NCBI RefSeq assembly: GCF_910592395.1
Contig: NC_088322.1
Location: 5,639,431-5,703,430 of the forward strand
Source of the DNA: Lineus longissimus
Taxonomy: Eukaryota > Nemertea > Pilidiophora > Heteronemertea > Lineidae
Direction: 5' to 3'
Length of the DNA stretch: 64,000 nucleotides
The stretch's first letter is position 1. Every line of letters starts with the position of its first letter. Under the pieces are notes generated by a model. That model did no database searches, had not been told where the DNA came from, and saw only the letters and a list, made by a program, of their open reading frames with translations. Below, in pieces: positions 33,181 to 44,640 of the stretch. The translations under genes were made by a program, and so were the position numbers.

Positions 33181-34870
33181 TGCGACACAGTATTTTAAAT
33201 TTGAAAGAACATGAATATAGTTATTACCAAAAAAATGTCAGCTCCCCTGTCGGGCAACTTAATTCTTCCATGAATTTTCCTCAAATTCATTCCGTAACAA
33301 AATTGTCCGCAATGTATTAAATTATTTTAAGGCACCACCTTAGTCACAGAAGAAGAAAAATGGGGAAAAAAAGATTAAGACATTGGCAGAGTAAAAGGAA
33401 ATAAAAGTACTGGAAATAAAGGTGTTTTTCCGGTATCTCTATTTCCGTACTTTTTTTTCCTGTACCTTTTTTACCGTACACCCAATTAGGACTTTCTCCA
33501 TAAGACATTCTAAACAAAAAGACAGGTGTAAATTAGTGTTCTTTACACCTAGACCACTCAACAAGTCTGAATGTTTGGAGTAATTAAGCCTGTAGCACAC
33601 AAAGATGAGCAGTAATTAGACAAAAGTAATTGAAAAGGTATGGAATTTGTGTTTGTTAGGTGTATGATACGAGCTAATTCAAATGGTATACGTGATCACT
33701 TTAATCACCTTATGGTTTACTAGCCGAGATCGACATCGGGCCTGTGGATGCAATGCCTCTGTGGAAATAATGACACAGATTTCTTGCTGACAGGCAAAAT
33801 ATTTTCGCGGCCGAATATTTTCGCGAGCAAGACCTACTCGCGAAACTTGGGAAATCCTGCAAATACCCTTTCTGTTCTACAGTATATATATACATTTACA
33901 ACTTTAATGTCGAGCCGTTTAATATCTTCTGAATTATTCGATATCGTAATGTTAATTTCGTTTGAACAGCTATAAAGATTAGATGTATCTATTATCGGGT
34001 TAGATGAGGAACCTTGGAATGATGTACATGATACATTGGTAATCCACCAGATCAACTGAATGTGACATACAAGGATAATAAGTGCTCAAAGAACAAAGGA
34101 ACTGTTTTTAGCATACTTCGCAGTAACCTTTAGTTTTATGTAATTCAGGACACTCATGTAGGATGTAAGGTACACTACTACATAAGGAGGAATGAAAGGA
34201 AGACTTCATCGTTGGAACTATGCCCCCTTTGATATGGAGAAGCCTAATCATCCATATTGGCATCGCAGAACAAAGGCGAAATCAAATTATATGACGGGAA
34301 TTTACTAACGAGTAGCCTGCCTTGGAAAAAAATTAACACATTGGTCCCGTGCTACACCATTTATAAATGCAATACATGCAGTGCAGTACAGGAGATTTGA
34401 TTAGATTAAATAAAATGCTTAGTTCTTTCGTAAAATGTGGGGAGAAAAGTTTGATTACAAAGATTCTCTGGACGCAAGGGCCCAACGCGCCGCGTAGCGG
34501 CAAAAAAGCGAAGCTGGCGAAACATTTATAACGGGTCACCGTCACTTATCATTGGACTTATAGCGCATTTACGGGGTTGCAACTATTTTGCTTTATAGTG
34601 TCACCAGGAAAGAAAAACATGCGACCTAACGCCGATCTATTTGTATAAAGTGATAATTGGAAGGTATATAGTAGGAAATATCAATAAAATAATCATTCCA
34701 TGTCGTCTTTTGAGGGCATTTTTGATTGTAAAAAATATATGTGTACGTCACCGTAGTCTCTGCAATGATAATTTTATCAGAGCAGTCTCGCGCAAGTAGA
34801 AGTTCTTTACCGATTAGTTCTTCACTTATTAGTCTCAACGTCTGGCGCAAAGCCAGACGTTTTCCATTAC
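33181..34870. other. Gene-free interval with AATATTTTCGCG repeats
   Basis: AATATTTTCGCG occurs twice at 33800-33825 and is answered by CTCGCGAAA at 33837-33845, a small palindromic unit. Otherwise there is nothing that I can assign. Confidence 0.5.
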
Positions 34871-34878
34871 GATTTCAC

Positions 34879-35125
34879 TACGATGTTTGACAAGAAGGAG
34901 CAGTGCGCGAGATATGCTAATGAGCAGACTTCCCTCGCTTGAGTTTCTGAAGAATGTTCCATATCGCGCTAAGCTCATCACTGCTGATTATGACAGGCGT
35001 GGAACGGTAGGTATCTGCTCCCCAACTTCCACCCTAATACGGTACAATAAGTTACCATTTGATGGGAATGGGACAATGCCCTCACTGTGTATGGAGTCAT
35101 AGGGATAAGAAGACATTATTCATTA
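34879..35125 (+). repeat. Recent duplicate mosaic, copy 1
   Basis: The first half (34879-35000, ACAAGAAGGAGCAGTGCGCG) is about 93% identical to 37021-37140. The second half (35003-35125, GGTATCTGCTCCCCAACTTC) is essentially identical to 36322-36444. So two pieces that lie apart further right are fused here. An open frame crosses both, without a recognisable family. Confidence 0.85.
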
Positions 35126-36154
35126 GTGTTGGTACAAGTGATTTTGCCCAAAAAGCATGCGCATTCAAAAAACAAAATATGCAAGGTATCACGTAGGCGA
35201 CGACGTGCAGAAAGTGCACTGGCCAGTGCATACCCTATGGCAATGTACTAGTAAACATGGTAAACATGAACAACATCATTATTCATCGGCAGTTCATTTT
35301 ACTCCGAGCTTTTCCTGAAACATATAGCCATGATGATTAGGCCTACCATGTACCATGACCAATAACAGCACTAGATCATGTAGATGTCAACAAGTTCACA
35401 TGAACCGTATAATCCCGCATGGCGCATGTGGGGCATCCGTCTAAACCAAAGCCCCAAAATCACTTGTTTTGGTCTATTTCACTTTTGTTTCCCCCGTCTC
35501 CCAGTCCATAATACATTTACAGTTTACAATCCCCGATCATGGCCCAACAAAAGGTCATTGGTTGACTGAAGGAACACAACTGTTCAATGGATTTATAGTT
35601 GAATGCGATCAAACTACGTCTTTTCAATCGTGGATTGTAAATTTAACCCCATGGGCCTAGGGAAGGCCCTATAACAATACTTTCGACACAGTTATTATCT
35701 CCGCTGCCTCCACCATGTTACACACAGTGCTCACTGCTGATTCTAAAATGCGCCACCTAGTCAAAACAGGACATATGTTCTTCTAGGAATAGATCTCTTT
35801 CCAATATTTCGTCATTCCACTATCGTCATCACCTCATCATACTTTCATTGACATTACAGGCACACATCCACAGAGCACTCTTCAAATCATCTACACAGTG
35901 GTTATCCAACTAGGATTATAAAGGTAATTTCTTAGCCCCGCACAGTGGGTTTCAGTGTTGATAAAGGGGCACTATTGCTAGCAGCTAGGTAGGCAAGATA
36001 AAGTTAGCCGAAGTAGCCGATAGGGGTCTCTCACCCCTCAAAGTCCGTCACAACTATTCAAGCTTGTACAAGGAATACATGCAGCGCTGACTCTAACAAG
36101 ACCCAATGGGAATGTCGCACAGTCATCTGTCAAAAACAAGGCCTATGTTGTAGT
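35126..36154. other. Diverged parts of the duplicate mosaic
   Basis: The stretch 35797-35925 matches 36150-36295 at about 80% (shared ACTATCGTCATCACCTCATC), and 35995-36105 matches 36660-36775 (ATAGGGGTCTCTCACC). The rest, 35126-35780, shows nothing I can assign. Confidence 0.6.
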
Positions 36155-36515
36155 ATGATCTCTTGCCAATATTTAATAATTGCACTATCGTCATCACCTC
36201 ATCATACTTCATTGACATTACAGGCACACATTGACATAGACCACTGTTGCAATCAACGACACAGTCGCTATCCAAGTAGCATTATAGAGGTAATTATCAT
36301 TATCATTCATACCTCATTAGTAGGTATCTGCTCCCCAACTTCCACCCTAATACGGTACAATAAGTTACCATTTGATGGGAATGGGACAATGCCCTCACTG
36401 TGTATGGAGTCATAGGGATAAGAAGACATTATTCATTAGTGTTAATCAACGACACAGTCGCTATCCAAGTAGCATTATAGAGGTAATTATCATTATCATT
36501 CATACCTCATTAGCA
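36155..36515 (+). repeat. Recent duplicate mosaic, copy 2 with tandem unit
   Basis: About 70 bp containing CGACACAGTCGCTATCCAAG occur identically at 36252-36321 and 36446-36514. They flank the 123-bp piece that also lies at 35003-35125. This unit-insert-unit order suggests an insertion followed by duplication, or the reverse. Confidence 0.85.
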
Positions 36516-36659
36516 TGTGAACCAATCGCGTCGCGTCCTTTGCGATCACGGCAAAGCCTCATGGAATAATGTCTTTCACCGTTGAATAATTTTTCATATT
36601 CCATGCCTTCAACTTCAATTTCTTCATATTCCATGGCTAGAAGTTCAATACTAATATAA

Positions 36660-37360
36660 TATCCAAGATAAAGTTACAAGAAGTAGTCAATAGGGGTCTC
36701 TCACCTCTCACTGTATGTCCACACTATTCACGCTTGTATGAGGAATACATTCAATGCTGAATCTAACAACACCCAGTGCCCTTACTCTGTATATTAGTCA
36801 CTGGAAGATGGCCCATTTCACTCCTTGCTTCTTCACCTATAGTCTCATTGCAAACGCCTCAGTTCTATGATATCACATTCACTTTCAGCTGTCATGCAAC
36901 GCAACAACTGTGCTATCTGCCATCGCACATCAACGAAGAAGTGCAGCCGCCCACATTCCACCTCACGTCTGTCCGACCAGCTGCAATCCTCGAGGACGCC
37001 CCACTGTACCACGATTTCACTACGATGTTTGACAAGAAGGAGCAGTGCGCGAGATAGGCTAATGAGCAGACTTCCCTCGCTTGAGTTTCGGAAGAATGTT
37101 CCATATCGCGCTAAGCTGACCACTGCTGACCATGACAGGCGTGCATTGGACTGGTACAGGTTGGAACTGAACATTGAATATGCTGTTGGTGACGCTTTCT
37201 GATGAGAAGTTGGTCGTGACTGATGCAGTATCCTTGGACTTGTCCACAGCATCGTTCAATCATTGCTCTCTGAGCTGCCTTGATTCGGTACTTACCCAAA
37301 TACTAAGACCAAATGCCTGTTGACTGTGCTTTAAGAGAGACTGGCGCCATGCCTAGAGAT
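36660..37360. repeat. Mosaic source region: copies at 36.66, 37.02 and 37.29 kb
   Basis: 36660-36775 matches 35995-36105, 37021-37140 matches 34879-35000, and 37290-37360 matches 37648-37706. Between them a frame on + reads LEFRKNVPYRAKLTTADHDR then ALDWYRLELNIEYAVGDAF (37080-37200), which looks coding but which I do not recognise. An overlapping 135-codon frame on - is an alternative. All copies are close to identical, so the duplications are recent. Confidence 0.6.
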
Positions 37361-37670
37361 ATGACTGACCCCTATTGGCAAATTTGTATGACTTTATCTT
37401 GCCTACCTAGCTGCTGCCTATAGTCTCCCTTTAACTGCGGAACACTTCAAAGTCGATAAAATGCCATGTTCCATCTTTTAATGTGTTCAGACCGCCATTT
37501 TCAAAATAATCAAGTCAGGACACTGCCTTCTAGTCTCATAATAAATTTTGCTTTCCTCAATAATTACATTTCTTCTTCTTCAATGCTTTCATCATTCCAA
37601 ACTTCTCCTCCTCTAACTTTTACAGGGGTACAGTCATGGCAATCAAAACCCAAATACTGAGACCAAATGC

Positions 37671-37734
37671 CTGTTGACTGTGCTTTAAGAGAGACTGGCG
37701 CCATGCCTAGTCTCTCTTAAAGCACAGTCAACAG
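37671..37734. repeat. Perfect 26-bp hairpin, 12-base loop
   Basis: The arms at 37671-37696 and 37709-37734 are exact reverse complements; the loop is GGCGCCATGCCT. The left arm plus loop also occurs alone near 37316-37352 without the right arm, so the hairpin arose by an inverted duplication of that segment. Confidence 0.95.
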
Positions 37735-38648
37735 ACACCAACCCCCTCAGACTCAGAAACCACAAACGCCCAACCCTTCCTGCTACCTTAATACTTCTGG
37801 ATTGATCATATTGAGGACTGTCAACACATCATGAGATTGACAAACGGGTTTGGAACGTTGGAACCTGGACACTATTGGTTTTGAGTTGGTGATAGCTTAT
37901 TTTCAACGTTTTAGTAAAGAGCTTTTACCTTTTTACCTGTTTAACAACATCAAGATATTCGTCAAACTTTCAATCATATTTAAACGAACGGTGTTGGCTT
38001 TGTGTATATCTACATGTATAATATGGGAAGGCTCAGGCCTTGATAGGGAGCTCTTCGTTAATACTAATAGGGCTGGTGAGCAAGAAGACTCGGGTGGTGG
38101 GGGGGGGGGGGGGGGGGTATATAGTTAGGATGATGCCATCATGGCAGTTGACCGAAGAAGCAGTTGGCTAGCACACAATGTCGATGATGGCGAGTAGTCC
38201 GTGGTAAGGAGAGGGGGGGGTATAGTTAGGATGATGCCATCATGGCAGTTGACCCAATAGATGCTGTCGCAGTATAGAAAATAGGTGGGGAGAATGTGGG
38301 AAACTAAACACAACAGGAGAAGGATATGTATTTTTGCCGGAGATAAGCATAATGATCCCAAGACCCAAGTGTAAGATTTATACAGGGTGTCTCATGCATT
38401 GCGCTACATCAGTCTATGCATGACTTCATGTCTAGGCGACGTTGAAACTTGGTCAGATGTATTCTACAAGAGACAAGCTATTCAGAAATGTATAGGTTTG
38501 TGTGAGAGTAAGGTACTGCAAAGTCTTCAGCCGCTGGAACAGGGTCAGGGGTATGCATGAAATGACCTCACGTCATTTTTGGAGGCAGGTAGGCCTGGCC
38601 TCCGCACCGGCTAGTGAGACCTGAGGGTAGCGCGTGCGTTTGAGTTAG
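37735..38648. other. Gene-free interval with G19 run and short direct repeat
   Basis: G19 lies at 38099-38117. The stretch GTTAGGATGATGCCATCATG at 38124 recurs at 38225, each time just after a G run, so the unit is about 101 bp and duplicated. No gene is seen. Confidence 0.6.
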
Positions 38649-38660
38649 TGCGCATGCGCT
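38649..38660. promoter_or_regulatory. NRF-1-like site
   Basis: TGCGCATGCGCT fits the palindromic NRF-1 consensus, which is typical of CpG-rich animal promoters. It is 18 bases before an ATG in good context. A second similar site (TGCGCATGCG) lies at 38875-38884. Confidence 0.4.
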
Positions 38661-38677
38661 TTCTACGGAAACTAGAA

Positions 38678-39241
38678 ATGGCCTGTGTTGTGGACGAGTG
38701 GTTTCAGGTTTCACGGTAGGATTTTGTCATGGAAACGGGGAAATAGACATTGAGACCAATGTACTTTCAATATTATTGCATTATTAATGGGACCAGACCG
38801 TCGACAGCTTCCGACACCCCATGATATTGACGAAATCGTCGTCGAAACGGACAGCCCCGGACCGATCATGTTGGTGCGCATGCGTACTACGGAAAAGTTA
38901 GCAGACGGAAAATCTTTTGCGGAATTTTGGCAATTCAAAGCACGATTTCTTCGCGGAAAGAGAAAAATAATCTCTGGCAGCGATGCAGATTGTTGTTTAA
39001 TGCATTTCGATTCGCCCCAGGGTATCGTCACACTTTGATTCGGCCCTGTTTTGACGAAATCTTCAAACGAACAGCGGCTTCTCTGCGTAAACATCGTAGC
39101 GTCCCGCTGAATTGTTTGGAAAAAGAAAATCTCTCCCCAGGTAAATTGCTGTGCATTAGCGTATACGATTCGCGTGCAAAATGTCACCTGGGTGCAGAGG
39201 TTTTCTGGTTCCGGTCAACCGGGTCAAGTTTTTTTCGTTGA
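38678..39241 (+). CDS. Possible short gene or pseudogene, family not recognised
   Basis: An ATG in a strong context (AAATGG) at 38678 opens ten codons ending in CAG before GTTTCA at 38708, a weak splice donor. At 38787 an 83-codon frame begins (MGPDRRQLPTPHDIDEIVVE), with balanced, coding-like composition. It ends at 39038, but the neighbouring frame continues from about 39000 to 39241 with similar quality (CFDEIFKRTAASLRKHRSVP). One frameshift or an intron would join them into about 150 residues. I cannot name the protein. A 158-codon frame on - overlaps and is a weaker alternative. Confidence 0.3.
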
Positions 39242-40614
39242 CGGTATACACACACACATTCGACCCTTAACCATAAAGCTCGCTCAAGAGCTCCCTATAT
39301 TATTGCAAAAAGGTCACACATTTTGATTTGTTATATCTTAATTTTTAAACGACGACTTCTTAGATATTCATTAGGGAATTTAGAATATAGCGAGCAAGTA
39401 CTAAAAATTTCAAAGCAATCCGCAAGTACTGCTCTATGCAGGAACGCATGTCCAAAATACGATATCAGGACAAGTTACCTATTTCAACCATTGTTTGATT
39501 TGTACTCTATCCTCGTATCAGTTTTTCGTCCTCATATGCTCTTTGTGGATTTTGTGTCAAAGACATTTCAATTCCAACCCAGAACCGACATTCCTGTCGT
39601 GTGACTAATGCCCCTAAAATTGTTTTTCAAGAAATCGCAGATCTAATACGCCTTAAAGGATTACAGTTAAAACTGGGAGGAAGCCACTCGATGACATGTT
39701 TCCTGATTAACACGAAGAGAAGGCTTCTTCATTGACCTTTTCTTTTCACCTGTTTGTGACACCTGCATTGTATGTGAATGGGTGCCATCTTGTTCGTGAA
39801 CGTTCTGAGGATAAGACCTTACATTAAAGTTCGCCCAACATTGATTTTTTGGAGCAATTTCTCGTCGATGCTAATCTCTCAATTCAATACTTAAAAAATA
39901 AACTTTTAAGACAGTCAGTTACTCTTGTTGAAAGACTCCGCGATTACTTAAAAGTAAAATTCAGTAAATTGCTTTGATCTCTTCCAGGGCTTGCTCGCAG
40001 TATTCCATAGAACACCCAGTCTGAGAGCATTTTAGGAGAACCTGATGTTTCGTATTTTTTAGGTTCTATTGTTTGTTTTCAAGGCACTTGAGGGTTGTGC
40101 GTACACCACAGCTAGTACCTTGCTGATACGGCGAACGTGCAGCAGCTAATTTTATATCGCTTACATTTTGACTCAAAACGAAACCCTTACTGACTGATTT
40201 CTCCTTATACTTTCTTTTGTAATTCATCGATACTCGATATAGATACTTACTCTAATCTACACTTGCTGGTAACTGAAGAATGAAATGCTCTACCGTTTGG
40301 CGCGGCGTAAGTGAATGGCATTTATATTCATTTTTTAACTATGCCCAGATTTTTGAGTCCACTCAATGTCACCACCTCTGTCGGAGTTTTTACACCCCTG
40401 GCAATAACACTTAAAAGCGAGTGACAAATAATTTACTCTCATCCCCTAGACTGTTATGTATTGTTTTCATGGGTGCAGGGGCATCCCCTACCCCCCCCCC
40501 CCCTTCTAATCCATACTCGAGCTTGATAGAGACTAGTACCAAGGCCCAACATGATCCCTGTCATTTTAAGAGCCGATGCCTCTTCACAAACCATAAAGTT
40601 GGTGTTTTAAGATG
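39242..40614. other. Gene-free interval
   Basis: No gene. A C13 run lies at 40491-40503. The frame at 39323-39604 (93 codons) has no recognisable domain. Confidence 0.55.
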
Positions 40615-40806
40615 GTAGGGGAACATAGGGCCCGAGGAACAAAGAACCCGGGGAACAAAGAAATCCGAGGAACATGGAACGCGGGAACATAGACCCGAGG
40701 AACATAGAACACAAAGAACATAGAAACCCGGGGAATGTAGCACCAAAAGAACATATAGGACCGGAGAAAAAAAGAAACCCGAGAAACATAAGGATGGTAA
40801 AGGACC
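40615..40806 (+). repeat. Degenerate minisatellite, left part
   Basis: Units of about 16-18 bp of the type CCCGAGGAACATAGAA are repeated about 11 times with many variants. Frames on - across it encode repeats such as FLGSMF and are a by-product. The array continues at 41407 beyond an inserted element. Confidence 0.85.
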
Positions 40807-40814
40807 CATAACCC

Positions 40815-41398
40815 CATCCTGAGAGTATCAGGTGTTCTTAGCGCTAGATCCTACATCCCGCACACAAACCCCTGAGGTCATTCGCGGCGATTGGTGGAGT
40901 GCCCAGCGCAGCAGCGAAAGCGCCCAATCAGAAGTCAGCTCACAAGTCGAGTTAGAGAATATGTCAACAAAAATGTGTCAAAACAGCTGATAAGGAAAAC
41001 AACCGGGACTTTCCTCGGCATCGGCCTTGTAACGCGCATTTCTATTGGTCGGCTATCTATATCTACCTTGGTGTTCCCCGAGAAATTCCGGCTGTTCTCG
41101 CAAGTGATCTTTTCCCTCGGCAAATTTAGAAACTGTCATTATATACGCTCTAAACAGCGTTTATCAACTGTTTCTTACTTACTTCCCAATGAGATAACAA
41201 TAACGGAGTAACAGAAAACCAATACATTTTATTTTTTTTGCAAAAATCGTGAATAATTAATCAAGAAGAATATCTTATACCGTTGGTATGCAAAACTGAT
41301 ATACCAGCCTTCTTACTTCCCTGAACGCCGCGAATGACCTCAGGGGTTTTTGTGGTGATAGGGCAACGAATCCTAAAATTTCTGATATTCTCAGGATG
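40815..41398. mobile_element. hAT-like non-autonomous element, 584 bp, with 8-bp target duplication
   Basis: The ends are CATCCTGAGAGTATCAG (left) and CTGATATTCTCAGGATG (right): 17-bp inverted repeats with one mismatch. Subterminal parts (AACCCCTGAGGTCATTCGCG at 40868-40890 and its mirror near 41335-41357) are also inverted. CATAACCC lies directly outside on both sides (40807-40814 and 41399-41406), a perfect 8-bp target duplication, as made by hAT transposases. There is no transposase. It sits inside a minisatellite. Confidence 0.85.
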
Positions 41399-41406
41399 CA
41401 TAACCC

Positions 41407-41560
41407 GGGCAGCGTGATGACATGGGACCCGCGGAACATGGGGGATAGGTAGAGTAAAACACTAGAATCCGGGGAACATAAGGACCAGGAATATTATAAC
41501 TCGGGAACACAGAAACCAGGGAAAATAAAACGGCATAGAATCCGGTGATGAACAGAGCGA
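41407..41560 (+). repeat. Degenerate minisatellite, right part
   Basis: Units like CCGGGGAACATAAGGA continue here in the same orientation as the left part. The two parts formed one array before the hAT-like insertion. Confidence 0.75.
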
Positions 41561-44155
41561 TGGTTATGTGTGAACCAAGTAGGCCATGGGCCAAGTATGA
41601 ACAATTTGAAATGTTATTTAACAAATAAGTGGGCAAAGGGAAAACAGTTGTTTTTGGATAATATGCAGGTGCTCATGTTTTCAAAAATGATTTTTTTCCC
41701 GCATGTAAAGTTTCACATTTCCTTAGAAATATGACTCTTAAAAGTCCTAACGGTCCGAAAGTAGGCGGCAAAAAAAATATTCATCGAGTCATGTCAATAT
41801 AGGTATCAAAATGAAGGTTTCTAAGAGTAATAATTAAACATGGTGGTTTTGGCCCCCTTGACGAACCAATGGGACCACAAAGAAGGTCAATGTGGCGCCT
41901 TTGACCCCCTCTTTTGAGTTTCATGGGTTGTACACTGTCAAGTGGGTAAAAAAAAAGTTGAGTGCAAATTACGCTTACTTTTCAGATCAGCGCCCCAAAA
42001 TCACCTCAAAACATTTGCTTTCCTTGGCCGCTCATTTGTCAAACGGAACACATTTTCTAGCAATATTTCACGACTTGGGCAATGGCGTAAATTTGAAGGA
42101 TATATGTATGATATGTGCGCGCATGCGTGTGTGTGTATGTAAGTTCAGTGCATGATGTATTACTGAATCTCAATACAACAGAAGATCCATGGCATTCAAC
42201 ATGTTATACATGTTACAGTACACTGCAAATTATACCATATTACCTGACGTGGCAATGCCTGAACAAGACAGGTAGGTTGGAAACAATTCGCATTCTCCAT
42301 TTTCACCATGGAATCGGGTTGGATTATGTTTAAGGCATTATTCGCCCAGAATGTCATGTTTCTCATGACTCAAGGGAGTTGGATGAGGTGAAACTAGAAC
42401 AACCTTTCATCCTCAGGTATTTATAGGGCTGTTTTGAAACAAGATAATCCCAATGATGCTGTTGAAACGCTTTCATATTGCTGATCTCACCTCGTTTAAT
42501 AAGGTCTTGTTCGATTAAAAACTTTGCAGTAGACGCCGACAACTACAACATTCAAAGTGTGTTTTAGCTGTGGAAAATTCTATAACTGGCTAGATTTCCC
42601 TGCACTTACGTTGGCATAGACCATGCGGAAATATAAAAGTTAAAAGTAACTCCAGACTCAAAAAGTGTTAACACTTTTTGAGTACTAATATAAGAGTTTA
42701 CTTAAATTTAACGTGAGCACTAGGAGGTATTCAGGTCAATTCGTATCAGGATTTGCATTATATTAACACATACTCCTAGAGGTTAACTCCTCATCCAATA
42801 GGTCAAGCGTCAAAGTTAGTTTTATATTGCCAATGGCCTATTTCGGCTGAAATGTTATTTTTTATGGGATATGAACAGTGATGCTACGCTTGCTAGGTAA
42901 GAGTCGGTTTTCGAATAATGTTCACTCTCAAAATATGGCGTTCAAATGTTTAATGCATGTCGAGGCACTAGCATTCATTGCTCTGTGGCATGATTCCCAT
43001 ATTCCACATGATAGAATGTTTCTTGTGATTGTTCTGCCCCCCCCCCCACATGAGTCCTGTTTTATCACATTGGCGTGATAATCCTACATTGGACCTTTAA
43101 AAAGGCAATGATCCTACACTACTTCTACGATTCAAAACAGAAACAACCAATTTCTGCTATCTGCGCAGACACTGTGTCGACGACTAAGTAACAACTGTAT
43201 ACTGTATTTCTTGTATGATTTCCAGACCATTAAATCCGTATCATCAATGAATGAACACAATTATACGTTGCACTTATTTATTACGATTTAGCATTCTATA
43301 ACTAATGCATCGTCACCCTGCTAAGATAATTGCCGAAATAACCTTTCTTCTAAAACTGATATTTATCGAGCGTAGTATTATAGAATTGCATGTATAAGTC
43401 ATTGAGGATAGGTTATGGGGTATGAAACACTTTGTGTAGCTGGGATTGATGTAAGTGTATTTTTATGTGTTCAAACAATAACAAGAAACCAGAGGTCTGT
43501 CCTTTAAAGCTGACAGTCGGGTGAAAATGAATAAGGTTAGGGTTCACCTATGACACATATTGTGTGCGCTTCCAACACAAATATCTATACATATTACTCA
43601 CAAAAGGGTATCTATTTATTTCAATGTATGTTTCAGTTCCAAACTTTACCTTCCCATTAATTTGCATAAAGAATGTCAATTATGACCGATTAGAATAGAG
43701 TTAATTAGCTTTTAATTAAATATCATAATTTGTGTTTTGAATAATCCTGCAGACTTCACGATGCGACATATCCGTTTCAGATTTGGACTCGCACATCGAG
43801 GCACTGTGGGTGCAGGTGCTAATGATTCGTTTTTTCTAAAAATACATTCCCATAATTGATATAAACCAATTAATGTCCTAAAAGGCATCGGTTTACAATT
43901 TTCCCCTAGAGTATATCTGCGCGTCGAAGGGAATTAAATCTGCATCTAAATGGTGTGAAGTAAGCTTTAGTTCAGAGGATCGCCGCTTGTCAAAAATGCT
44001 GGTTGTATATGAACCCAAGCCTTAACTAAAGAAGCAAAATGATCGAGTAAGACGAAACCCTCTCCCCTGGGTAGTGTTCGACGCCAATGTTCGATGTCGT
44101 GTCAAAACCTGATTTTTTTTATGTAAGACAGATCAAAATATGCCGAATTAAAAAC
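41561..44155. other. Gene-free interval
   Basis: No gene is recognised. A C10 run lies at 43038-43047. Confidence 0.55.
42656..42683. repeat. Perfect 28-bp palindrome
   Basis: ACTCAAAAAGTGTT is followed directly by its exact reverse complement with no loop. It could form a cruciform. Confidence 0.95.
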
Positions 44156-44159
44156 AAAA

Positions 44160-44640
44160 ATCATGCCAAATCGCTACTAAACACCTAAAAAAAAGTAAGT
44201 CCCCCTCTAAACAATTGGTTATCATTTCTAAAGTATCCACGACGATGCAATGAAAATTGCAGGACATCATCAAACTGTCATTAGGCACAATGACTGAAAA
44301 GGACAGAAGCATACCGATTGTAGTGCATGAATCATCTTCAATTGAATGAAAAAAGTGCAAATTCAAAAATAACAACTTTCGTGGCATGTTTCAGTGAATA
44401 TTAAACCACAACTGATTGCATGGCCCACACTGCCAGTCAATTTCAGCCTGGCGGATCAGTTCGGCACGTTTTTCATTCAATCGAAGATCATTCATGCGTA
44501 ACAACAGGCAGGACCTTGTCCTTTTCACCCAATATGCCTTATGTTTGTACGATAATGTCCTGCCCTTTTCATTGCATTGTCGTGGATACCAATTGTTTAG
44601 GGGGGACTTACTTTTGTTGAGGTGTATAATTGGCAGGAAC
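44160..44640. repeat. Inverted duplication, arms of about 180-200 bp
   Basis: The reverse complement of 44160-44362 matches 44466-44640 at about 75% (for example CATTGCATCGTCGTGGATAC against CATTGCATTGTCGTGGATAC). About 100 bp separate the arms. Both arms have the same open frame in mirror orientation (FHSIEDDSC and FHSIEDHSC; NFHCIVVDT and PFHCIVVDT), so a formerly coding or tightly conserved segment was duplicated. The family is unknown. Confidence 0.75.

Noticed and set aside
36845-37252. 135-codon frame on - and 93- and 111-codon frames on +
   Set aside because: They overlap one another in recently duplicated DNA; none has a recognisable domain, so none is called as a gene.
38711-39187. 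158-codon frame on -
   Set aside because: Longer than the + frames but poorer in coding character, and the promoter-like site and strong ATG favour +. Kept only as an alternative.
40561-40817. Three overlapping frames on - with repeated FLGSMF-like units
   Set aside because: They are translations of the 16-18-bp minisatellite in all three frames; not a protein.
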